This document shows positions 25,301 through 32,762 of a stretch of 64,000 bases of DNA, one piece after another. Origin of the DNA: Thermoguttaceae bacterium (GTDB taxonomy: Bacteria > Planctomycetota > Planctomycetia > Pirellulales > Thermoguttaceae); NCBI GenBank assembly GCA_017441605.1, contig JAFRXD010000090.1:1-64000 (forward strand). The letters run 5' to 3'. Position 1 is the first letter of the stretch; every line of letters starts with the position of its first letter. The notes beneath the pieces are model-generated. The model had not been told where the DNA came from. It searched no databases and was given only the letters and a program-made list of their open reading frames with translations. The position numbers and the translations under genes are program-made.

Positions 25301-28300
25301 GCGTCGAAAAGCGACCGGAAAGTTGGGACTCGAAGAGCTCGAAAACGCTCGCGTTAGAGCGCGACGCAAAGGCGATTTCCTCGACGATCGCGGGGGACGC
25401 CTGGAGCGTTGGGGGAGTCGCGGGACGCGCGGTCGTTCAACTGGTCGAGCCGAAAGACTTTCGCGATTTGGCGGCGCAAACGATGACGGTCGTTTACCGG
25501 GACAAACTCGCGCTCGACGAAAAGACCGCGCGATCCCTAACGAGCTCGTCCGTTCGCCCCCAAAAGCCGGTTCCGTCGTATCTTAACTTCGGCGCGACCA
25601 AATTGGAGGCGCTCGCGCTAAAAGAGCGGCTCGAAGGCGAGAGCCCCATTCCTCCGCTCGACGGGGACGCGAGCGCGCTCAAAACCCGCTACGCGCTTCT
25701 CTCGCTTCGACTTCTCGCGCGAGAAGCGAAATTGGTCGAAGAGGACGACGCGGCGGAACGACTCGAAACGGAGCGTCGCGCGACGGCGCTCGCCCTTTGC
25801 GAACGCGATCCTTGCTGGCGAGTCGAGGCGTTTCCGAGCGTTTTGGAGGACTTAGAGCTAGCGAGCGACGCCGCGACGATCGAGCGAGGGGCGAAGTTCC
25901 TCGCGGAAACGCTCTCGGAATCGTTGGCGGCGAATCGCTTAAAGGACGACGCGACGATTTGGAAATTGGCGACCAACGCGGCGCGCGCGCTGGAAAGCAA
26001 GGGCCGAGCGGACGACGCGACGAAAGTTCGCGAACTGCTCCGGCGCGCGAGCGAGCGCGACTACGAGGTTTTATTGAGCGACTCCGACGAAGACGCGCTC
26101 GTCCCGTTCGAGGCGCTCGCGCAAACTTGGCGCTCGATCGAAGCGGAAGTCGCGCGCCAGATCCGCAATAAAAGCGACGTCGAGAGGGCGCGCGAAACGC
26201 TGGGCGCGGCGTTGGAGGCGCGCTTGGCGCGCGAGACCCGCGAGGCGTTTAAGGGCGGCGAGACGGGATTGGTCGAGCGGCTTCTTCGCTGCGAGGAAAT
26301 CGGTCGGACGCTGTGCGACAAAGTCTCGTTCGGGCGAACCGTTCTCAACTCGTTCGCCAATCTCGATCGACGCGATTTGCTCGAGTTCGACGACGGACTC
26401 TCGATCGATCAAAGCGCGGCTAAAGATTTTGAGGAGCGCGTTTATCGCGTTCTCGGCCTGGCGCTCGAGTCTGGACGCGAACTCTCGGAGCCGTTCGCGG
26501 CGAAAGAGGGAACCGGGTCGGAATCGGGGGTCGCGTTCTCGACGAGCGAGGCGCTCGGATTTTTGGCGCGAGACGGCCGCCCGAACTTCAATATGGCGGC
26601 TTATCTCGTCGACAAAACGCTTTACGGTCGTCCTCGTCCGCGCGATTTGGCGGAGTCGAGCGGGGTCTTCGAGCGCGCGCTCGGGGCGCTTTTCGCGCTC
26701 GACGTCGCGAGCGAGGCTCCGGAACGTCGCGCTAGGGGCGAATTTGCGTTCGATCGGCTCGAGCGGTTCGAGAGCCGGGTCGCGGAAACGTTCGGGAAGT
26801 CGGAGGAATTCGAGTCGAGACTCTACGCGAGCAAACTTCGCGAGACGTCGAGGGCTCTGAAAGAATTCGCGCGAGGCGAAGTCGACGCGGAAACCCCGGA
26901 CGAGCTCAAGGAGAAAATCGAGGGGAGTCTCTCGGGGTTCGAGAAACGCGTTTCCGACGCGTCGGCCCTCTACGTCGCGCGCGCTATGCTGGCCGCGCTC
27001 GAGAGCGACGGGGCGGCGGAACTCGAGGCGATCGAGCGGATTCGTTGCATCGGATTTTCGGACGTCAAGGCTCGAGAACTGGCGATTTTGGGAGCGTTTA
27101 AAAACGCGAGCGACGCGAGGGCGCGCGAGCGGGTCGAGTCGGCGATTCAAACCCTCTCCGGGGCGCGGCTCGACGAAAAAGAAGGATTCGCCTTTTGGAC
27201 GCGCCTAGTCGAGCTCGAGCGAAAAGAAGAAGCGGTCAAAATTCGTCGGCGGCTCGAATCGATCGCGACGTCGTTCGAGACGGTCGACGCGATTCTCGAC
27301 GACCTCCTCGAGCGCGCAAAGTCGAGCGAGGTTCCCGACGACGCGGACGTCGCTTTCGCGGTTCGCGTCTTCCGAACCCCGTCGACCTCGCTCGGCGACG
27401 GCGGTCGTTTGGCGGAGCTTCGCGCGAAGGCGCTCCTCGCGCTCGACGCGTCGGGTAAACTAGGCTCGACCCTGGAGCGCCTCGAGACGCAAATCGCCGA
27501 GGCGCCGGGGGCTTACGAAACGGCGCTCCGTCTCGCGGATCTCCAAATCAAACTAGGACGACCGGACGCCGCGCGCGAGCGGCTTCTCGCGCTGGCGGAG
27601 CGCGCCCCGAACGACCCCGGCGTCGTCGACGATTTGGCGCTCGCGCTCGCGAAGGTCGGAGAAACCGACAAGAGCAAATCGCTGCTCAAAGAACTTTACG
27701 CAAAACGGTTGGACGAGTTCTTCAAACAAGGCGCCAAGCCGGAGTTCTGGACAATCGAGGACGATATCGCCTTTATCGACGAGACGAAGACCGAGGACTT
27801 GGCCCCGCGCGCATTCAACGTTTTCTCGACGCTAACGGACGCGCTTTTGGAGTCTCGCGAAAAGGGCGGCTCGGACGAGATTTACGCCGCGATCGAGCGG
27901 TTTTGGAACCGCGAGGGAGTCGAACCGGAGGCGCGAGAGGCGCTAAGGGCGTCGGGAGCGCGCTTACTGGCGCGAACGGAGGATCCGCGCTTTTTCGCGC
28001 CGCTCGCAAACTGGGTCGTCGAATCGCTGGAACCGAGCGCGGCCGAGGGACTTCCGTACCAAGACGTCCATAAAATCGTTCTCTGGAGCGACAGGGAGCC
28101 GACGACTCTCTCGACCTCGATTCTCGATCTCGCGAACAAAGAGAGGGACGCGGACGCGCTCGCCAATCTAACGTCGCGAATCGACTCGGTTTGCGAGGCG
28201 CTCGCGAAACGGGGCGAGCCGGTTCGCGCGCGAGAAAGCGGGGCGCTCGTTTTCGGGATTATGCTCCGCCTAAAGCGCGGTCGTTTCGCGGACGCCCTCG

Positions 28301-28854
28301 ACGCGCTAAAGAAGGCGGAGGCGCGCGAGGCGTTTTGCGCGCCGGAATTTCCGAACGACCCGTTGGCCCTCTGTTTGGGATTCGAGAAATACGCGTCGTC
28401 CGAAGAGCGCGCCGGGATCGAGGACGTTCTTTTCAAGTATTATTCAAAGAGCGCGGAAGTCAACGTCCATTCGGTTTACGAGCCGTTCCACGTCTCGCGC
28501 CTTTATCCGTTGGGGATTCGATCCGCGGACGAGTCGACCCGCGAAAAGTACTGCGCGTTGGCGCGAAAGAAGTTGCGAGAAACCCTTCGACTCGCGGCGA
28601 AGGCCGATTTAACGTCGGATCGCCGGGTCGGGGGCTCGACCGAAACGGTCGAAACGATCGCGCTTTGCGCGAGCGCGTTGTCGGACGCTTTCCTAAGCGT
28701 CGGTCGCCGGGACGTCGTTCGCGAGACGATCGAGGAAACGGGGCTCAAAGCGCGTCTCGAGACGCCGGATCCGGACGCGCTCGAGGCATGGAAGGAATTG
28801 TTCGCGGAGTTAAAAACCAAGATTTCTAACGATAAAGAAGGAGCGTCGCAATGA
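22375..28854 (+). CDS. giant exported TPR-repeat protein (2159 residues)
   Basis: ATG 22375 is chosen because it begins a signal peptide (about residues 1-38, ending near LGQ); the frame is open a little further upstream but overlaps the previous gene. The whole protein is Ala/Glu/Leu/Arg-rich alpha-solenoid. Tetratricopeptide-like pairs are clearest at about 100-480 (LLGLIYLRQNEIAKGLEALAVA-type units), 550-700 and around 1720-1760 (LRLADLQIKLGRPDAARERLL-type). No enzymatic motif was found. Such size suggests a periplasmic or surface scaffold. It overlaps the next gene by four bases (ATGA) and precedes the MoxR/VWA genes, where TPR proteins are common partners, although usually far smaller. 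There is no clear Shine-Dalgarno. Confidence 0.8.
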   Translation: MKKSQSSSPRRALATGLALASSFLAGLLLFPDEAALGQTRGAREVPSRSVDTSDRVAERYKKILLNSPSEGAALDQVYRSAVRKDGCESLIAELTAAVENETGETKGKRSHLLGLIYLRQNEIAKGLEALAVAEELLPNEGSVSVSRGDALILQGRLREGVEALARALEKNLPEKESLATLERLGATLARLGEREKAEAIWDRAVERFGESPEALRSIADAEADAGLYRKADELYGKLEEGSKARKDAQAEVEFAVARGDVKIRLGDKEGAIEDFERALDKLEPSHWLYVSVLDRVEYAYALRSDYDGLAERYRARLTKRPGDVEATRRLVVALGSLSRYAEAEEALAKARARDPKNVELIKSGIELALAQNRFVEADALYEELDAEAPGDLDVALAWGGVALKNDSLDAEARAAKAVEIWTRALADESTTIVSRLLIADKLSENNFCDEAEKVLRDAIELAPEDFEIRSSLVRLYFQEGEEDRGLAELERAREESGNDPDVLDKIASLLRSVGRVEEGVGYAREASSATPGDFRRAVRLCELESEIDGSGSEETVRRIEELASTQNERDQALQERLKRVERLDAVPEYLAELDAAIAIAKPEELAELYWKKTVCALTVDDPNGAADAAREALERDAISDSLRAKIPEIVAKSQSPDGSLELLNLALAKDPSAAGTYLRSKARVCLELGLGEEAIEASRRLFELESGSPESARALAEVLLETGRVDEAIATLHQSAESSGADRATRLKLASVLDESGETTEAIEVLWGVFDQGSRLEEKLTLIDSLSKLSAKADRFDALKERLRASAKTSDARRESAYCLARAYMSIKDYESARSTLENAVAFMGTRTDDSTFWLRALSNLAELQNDIEGAIRFQERLCELEPSETERSRLLTLYRRTEDPSRARDYLVREILPNEPLWKRLETVDALLSVEDYELAIGALNDIERTVPNGWEVLARRLTIAGLTSDPNLSELIARVEKRPESWDSKSSKTLALERDAKAISSTIAGDAWSVGGVAGRAVVQLVEPKDFRDLAAQTMTVVYRDKLALDEKTARSLTSSSVRPQKPVPSYLNFGATKLEALALKERLEGESPIPPLDGDASALKTRYALLSLRLLAREAKLVEEDDAAERLETERRATALALCERDPCWRVEAFPSVLEDLELASDAATIERGAKFLAETLSESLAANRLKDDATIWKLATNAARALESKGRADDATKVRELLRRASERDYEVLLSDSDEDALVPFEALAQTWRSIEAEVARQIRNKSDVERARETLGAALEARLARETREAFKGGETGLVERLLRCEEIGRTLCDKVSFGRTVLNSFANLDRRDLLEFDDGLSIDQSAAKDFEERVYRVLGLALESGRELSEPFAAKEGTGSESGVAFSTSEALGFLARDGRPNFNMAAYLVDKTLYGRPRPRDLAESSGVFERALGALFALDVASEAPERRARGEFAFDRLERFESRVAETFGKSEEFESRLYASKLRETSRALKEFARGEVDAETPDELKEKIEGSLSGFEKRVSDASALYVARAMLAALESDGAAELEAIERIRCIGFSDVKARELAILGAFKNASDARARERVESAIQTLSGARLDEKEGFAFWTRLVELERKEEAVKIRRRLESIATSFETVDAILDDLLERAKSSEVPDDADVAFAVRVFRTPSTSLGDGGRLAELRAKALLALDASGKLGSTLERLETQIAEAPGAYETALRLADLQIKLGRPDAARERLLALAERAPNDPGVVDDLALALAKVGETDKSKSLLKELYAKRLDEFFKQGAKPEFWTIEDDIAFIDETKTEDLAPRAFNVFSTLTDALLESREKGGSDEIYAAIERFWNREGVEPEAREALRASGARLLARTEDPRFFAPLANWVVESLEPSAAEGLPYQDVHKIVLWSDREPTTLSTSILDLANKERDADALANLTSRIDSVCEALAKRGEPVRARESGALVFGIMLRLKRGRFADALDALKKAEAREAFCAPEFPNDPLALCLGFEKYASSEERAGIEDVLFKYYSKSAEVNVHSVYEPFHVSRLYPLGIRSADESTREKYCALARKKLRETLRLAAKADLTSDRRVGGSTETVETIALCASALSDAFLSVGRRDVVRETIEETGLKARLETPDPDALEAWKELFAELKTKISNDKEGASQ

Positions 28855-29141
28855 AAAAAAACATTGTTCCAATAGTGGTCGTGGTCGTTTTGTTCGCGTG
28901 CGTCGCGGTCGTATCTTTCGCGTCGAAAGGTTCGGGATCCGCGGCGAGAAGTCGCGAGGGAACGGGCGACGCGACGGTCAAGATCTGCCCTCATAGCGGG
29001 TTGCCTTGCGAAGGAGACGGCGATTGCGAGGAGGATTGCGAGGAGAACTCGAGCGCCTCCGACGCGACGTCGGAAGAAGGGGTCAAGATTTGCCCCGAAA
29101 CCGGACTTCCTTGCGAGGGAGACGGGGATTGCGAGGAGTAA
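28851..29141 (+). CDS. 96-residue membrane-anchored protein with duplicated cysteine motif
   Basis: An N-terminal hydrophobic helix (about residues 5-24, IVPIVVVVVLFACVAVVSFA) is followed by a Ser/Gly linker and two copies of an acidic cysteine motif, VKICPHSGLPCEGDGDCEED and VKICPETGLPCEGDGDCEE, separated by a Ser/Glu/Asp spacer. Each copy has three cysteines (C-x6-C-x5-C) and a GDGDCEE acidic loop; the protein ends directly after the second. The start overlaps the giant TPR gene by ATGA, implying coupled translation. I do not recognise the family. The arrangement suggests metal or calcium binding, disulfide pairing, or a tag-like display segment on the outer face of the membrane. Confidence 0.75.
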   Translation: MKKNIVPIVVVVVLFACVAVVSFASKGSGSAARSREGTGDATVKICPHSGLPCEGDGDCEEDCEENSSASDATSEEGVKICPETGLPCEGDGDCEE

Positions 29142-29183
29142 AACGAGCGCGTTAACCGGGCGCGAGCCCAAGAGCAACGAGAA

Positions 29184-30173
29184 ATGTCGCCGGACGAGTT
29201 ACAAGAGAAAATAGAGAGAGCGCGCCAAAAAGTTCGCGGGCTCGAAGAGGAAATCGGAAAAGTCTTCGTCGGTCAAACCGAGGTCGTTCGAGAAACGATC
29301 GTCGCGATTCTGGCGGGAGGCTGCGTTTTGTTCGAGGGGGTTCCGGGACTGGGCAAGACCCTTTTGGTTCGCTCGTTAGCGCGCGCCATAGGGGGTGTCT
29401 TCTCCCGAATTCAGTTCACGCCGGACCTTATGCCCGCCGATATCACGGGGTCGAACGTGTTGATCGAGAACGAGAACGGTCGCAAGAGTTTCGAATTCCA
29501 AAAGGGCCCGATTTTCGCGAACGTCGTTTTGGCGGACGAGATCAACCGAGCGACGCCGAAGACGCAATCGGCTCTTTTGGAGGCGATGCAAGAGCGCTCG
29601 GTAACGGTCGGCGGGGAAACGAGAAAGATCGAGGGGACGTTCTTCGTTCTCGCGACCCAAAACCCGTTGGAAATGGAGGGGACGTATCCGCTCCCCGAGG
29701 CGCAACTGGACCGATTCTTCTGCAAAGTCGCGGTCCCCTACCCTTCGGTCGAGGAACTGATACGGATCGTCAAAAGCGCGCCGACCCGCGTCCAAACGGA
29801 AATATCGCAAGTTATGTCGCCGACGGACGTTCAAGAAATCGGAGCCCTCGCCGAACAAATCCCGATCGCCGACGAGCTGGTCGAGTCGATCGTTCGCGTC
29901 GTGAGAAAAACGCGACCCGAGGAATCGACGGCGCCGGATAGTATAAAGCGATACGTTCGATACGGTTGCAGTCCGCGCGCGGCGCTGGCGCTAACGTCGG
30001 CGGCGAAAGTTTCGGCGCTCCTCGCGGGGCGCTACAACGTCTCGGCGAAAGACGTCGTCGAGCGCGCGCCCTCGATTCTTCGACACAGGATCGTCTTGAA
30101 CTTCGAGGGGCAAGCGGAGGGCGTCTCGACCGATTCGCTCGTCGCGGACGTTTTGGCGGCGGAGAAACGATAA
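29184..30173 (+). CDS. MoxR-family AAA+ ATPase
   Basis: A 329-residue cytosolic MoxR ATPase. The Walker A region is GVPGLGKTLLV near residues 54-64, Walker B is NVVLADEINRATPKTQSALLEAM, sensor 1 lies in FFVLATQNPLEMEGTYPLPEAQLDRF, and the C-terminal lid has the usual GCSPRAAL with sensor-2 Arg. MoxR proteins act as chaperone-like remodelers together with VWA-domain partners, inserting cofactors or maturing client complexes. Here it is followed at three-base spacing by DUF58 and two VWA genes, the canonical order. Confidence 0.93.
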   Translation: MSPDELQEKIERARQKVRGLEEEIGKVFVGQTEVVRETIVAILAGGCVLFEGVPGLGKTLLVRSLARAIGGVFSRIQFTPDLMPADITGSNVLIENENGRKSFEFQKGPIFANVVLADEINRATPKTQSALLEAMQERSVTVGGETRKIEGTFFVLATQNPLEMEGTYPLPEAQLDRFFCKVAVPYPSVEELIRIVKSAPTRVQTEISQVMSPTDVQEIGALAEQIPIADELVESIVRVVRKTRPEESTAPDSIKRYVRYGCSPRAALALTSAAKVSALLAGRYNVSAKDVVERAPSILRHRIVLNFEGQAEGVSTDSLVADVLAAEKR

Positions 30174-30176
30174 CCG

Positions 30177-31052
30177 ATGTTCGACTCGCAAACCCTGAAA
30201 AAGTTCGAGTATCTGCTCTTGTCGTCGAGTAAAGAGTACGTCGGTCAAACGTCGGGCGCGAGACGCGCCTCAAAACTGACGGGGGGAGTCGAATTCGTCG
30301 ATTATCGAGACTACGTCTTTGGCGACGATCTGCGAAATCTCGACTGGAACGTTTACGCGCGCCTGGAACAGCCATTTATTAAACAGTTTCAGGAGGAGGG
30401 CGATTTGCCCGTTTACTGTTTTCTCGACGTCTCGCGGAGCATGGGAACCGGCGCGAATTCGGCGAAGTTCCAATACGCGAAGAACTTAGTCGGCGCGCTG
30501 GGCTATATCTCGCTGGCGAGGTTCGACTCGTTCGGCGTCTTCGCGTTCGCGAGCAAAACGGAGCGGTCGTTTCCGTTGGCGCGAGGACGCGAGCGGTTTC
30601 TCGATTTGGCGAAATTTCTCGAAGCCCTGGAGCCGAGCTCGGGCGCGACCGACGTCGACGGCTCCGTTCGCGAGGCGCTGACCAAAGTTCGCAAGCCGGG
30701 CCTAGCGTTCGTCGTTAGCGACTGCTACGATCGCGCGGGCCTGGACGCGACTCTGGAGCGCTTGATCGCGCGGCGATTCGATCCGGTCGTTCTGCAAATA
30801 CGCGCCCCCGAAGAGGAGAACCCGACCGATTTGGGAGACTACGTTTACGAGGACGTCGAAACCGGCGAGACGCGAACCTATACGATCGACGAAAAAGCGC
30901 TGAGGCGATACCGAGAAAAATATCGAAATTTTTTGGAATCAAATCGATTAAGCTGCGTCAAGCGAGGGGCGAGACATTACTCGACCTCGATCGACGCGCC
31001 CTTCGACGGGTTCCTGCTCGACGTCGTTCGGCAAATGACGATAGGACGGTGA
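30177..31052 (+). CDS. DUF58 protein (VWA-like MoxR partner)
   Basis: A 291-residue protein that starts three bases after the moxR stop. The DUF58 signature is visible: GVEFVDYRDYVFGDDLRNLDWNVYAR, and a VWA-like fold with VYCFLDVSRSMGTG (DxSxS metal site intact) and LAFVVSDCYD. It has no membrane helix, so it probably acts in the cytoplasm with MoxR, linking the ATPase to membrane VWA proteins encoded next. Confidence 0.92.
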   Translation: MFDSQTLKKFEYLLLSSSKEYVGQTSGARRASKLTGGVEFVDYRDYVFGDDLRNLDWNVYARLEQPFIKQFQEEGDLPVYCFLDVSRSMGTGANSAKFQYAKNLVGALGYISLARFDSFGVFAFASKTERSFPLARGRERFLDLAKFLEALEPSSGATDVDGSVREALTKVRKPGLAFVVSDCYDRAGLDATLERLIARRFDPVVLQIRAPEEENPTDLGDYVYEDVETGETRTYTIDEKALRRYREKYRNFLESNRLSCVKRGARHYSTSIDAPFDGFLLDVVRQMTIGR

Positions 31053-31055
31053 GAA

Positions 31056-32732
31056 ATGGCGCTAGCGAACTCGGCGGCGCTCTGGACGGCGCTTCTCGTC
31101 CCAGTCGTCGTCGCCGCTTTTCTTATCCGACGCAAGACGCGACGACGAGTCGTTTCCGCGCTCTTTCTTTGGGAGGACGCGACGGGAGGCTCGGTCGTTC
31201 GCTCTAGGTCGTTTAAAATCAGGGATTATCTCGCGCTCGCGGTCGCTCTCGCGATCGTCGTCTCGCTAATCGCGGCGGCGGCGGAACCGGTCGTTGGAAA
31301 CGCCGACCCGGAAACGACGATCGTCCTGGTCGACAACTCGCGAAGCGCGAGCGCGACCGACGCGCGGGGCAAGACCCGCCTGGACGAAGCGAAAGCTCGT
31401 CTAAAGCGCCTAATCGCCAATAAAAGAGAAGAGAGCGAGATCTTGATCGCGACGACCGCGGGAGCTCCGACGATCGTCTCGGGGTTTTCGCGGGACGCGT
31501 CCGCGCTTCTGGACGTCGCGAATCGAATCGAAGGATCCGAGCTTCCTTGCGCGGCGCGCGAAAGCGTCGAGCTGGCGCGGTTCTTTCGGGAGACGCGAGG
31601 AGAGAGCGCGAGCGCGTTGTTCTTGTCGGACGGTTGTTTCGAAGGGGCGACGGATTTGTCGGAGGAGTTTCGGAAAGGAGACGTTCGCTTCGAGCGAGTC
31701 GGCGAGGCCAGAAACAACGTCGCCCTTCTCTCGTTCTCCGCGCGGCGATCTCCGCTCGGGGACGCGAGTTGCGAGGCGACGCTCGAGGTCGCGAACTTCG
31801 GGGACGAACCGGTTTCCCTCGACGTCGAAATCGGACTGAACGAGGTTCTGGTCGATTTGATTCCGCTGGCGCTAGAGTCGAACGAACGGGTTTCTCGCGC
31901 GATCAAATTCGAAGCGACGACGGGAGGAGTCGCGAGCGCGCGGCTACTCTTGCGCGAGGGAACGGAAAACGCGCTGGCGAGCGACGACGAAATACTCGTC
32001 GATCTGCCCGATTTTCCAGAGTTTACGATTCGACTTTTTGGTTCCGACGACCGCTATCTCCGCGCGGTCTTCGCGGCGCAGCCGAACGTCCGAACAATTC
32101 TCGAAACGGACTTGCCCGAAACGCTCGGAACCAACGATCTGCTCGTCGTTTGCGGCGATGTTCCGGCGAAATTGCCGGAAGGCAAAATCGCGCTCGTCAA
32201 TCCGACGTCCGACGCGCCGTTCTTCTCGGTCGCCGAGGAATCGATCGAGACGGAGGTCGAATCGGGAGTCGTCGAATCGCCGCTGACGGCGTTTATCGAT
32301 TTGCGCGGAATCGAGTTGCGAAACGTTCGAGAAATCGAGCCGCGCGAAGGGGCGGAGTTTGAAGTCCTCGCGCGATCCCCGGAATCCCCAGTCTTTTTTG
32401 AAGTTAAGTCCCCAAAGACGCCAAATTCGCGAATATGGGCGCTCAATTTCTCTTGCTCCGCCGATTCGGTCGCGCTCCGAACGGTCTTTCCGATTCTTTT
32501 CGCCAACTTGATCGGAGCGGCGCGAGGATTCGACGACGCCAGATTCGAGCTCGACGAGCCGATTTCGCGCGCCGAGTCGGATCTTCGCTCCCCTTTGGAG
32601 GGCGAGAAACTCGCGCGGGAAACGCTCGAGCCCTCTCCGACTCGCAGGTTCGCGCTGTGGAAATATTTCGCCGTCTTCGCGCTGGCGCTTTCGGCGGTCG
32701 AATATTACTGTCATTGTCGAAGGAAACTTTAA
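31056..32732 (+). CDS. BatA-type membrane protein with VWA domain
   Basis: A 558-residue protein with the N-terminal aerotolerance regulator (BatA) layout: a helix near residues 5-25, a conserved RRRVVSALFLWED stretch, a second helix near 58-78, then a VWA domain with IVLVDNSRSASATDA (DxSxS) and ASALFLSDG. About 230-330 is an immunoglobulin-like sheet, then a region resembling the mid part of longer BatA/DUF4159-type proteins; a last helix near 530-550 precedes CHCRRKL. Three-base spacing from DUF58 indicates an operon. The N- and C-terminal anchors place the VWA domain outside the cytoplasm. Confidence 0.82.
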   Translation: MALANSAALWTALLVPVVVAAFLIRRKTRRRVVSALFLWEDATGGSVVRSRSFKIRDYLALAVALAIVVSLIAAAAEPVVGNADPETTIVLVDNSRSASATDARGKTRLDEAKARLKRLIANKREESEILIATTAGAPTIVSGFSRDASALLDVANRIEGSELPCAARESVELARFFRETRGESASALFLSDGCFEGATDLSEEFRKGDVRFERVGEARNNVALLSFSARRSPLGDASCEATLEVANFGDEPVSLDVEIGLNEVLVDLIPLALESNERVSRAIKFEATTGGVASARLLLREGTENALASDDEILVDLPDFPEFTIRLFGSDDRYLRAVFAAQPNVRTILETDLPETLGTNDLLVVCGDVPAKLPEGKIALVNPTSDAPFFSVAEESIETEVESGVVESPLTAFIDLRGIELRNVREIEPREGAEFEVLARSPESPVFFEVKSPKTPNSRIWALNFSCSADSVALRTVFPILFANLIGAARGFDDARFELDEPISRAESDLRSPLEGEKLARETLEPSPTRRFALWKYFAVFALALSAVEYYCHCRRKL

Positions 32733-32762
32733 GTTCGAAGGCGCGAGGCGCCCCGCCGTTTT

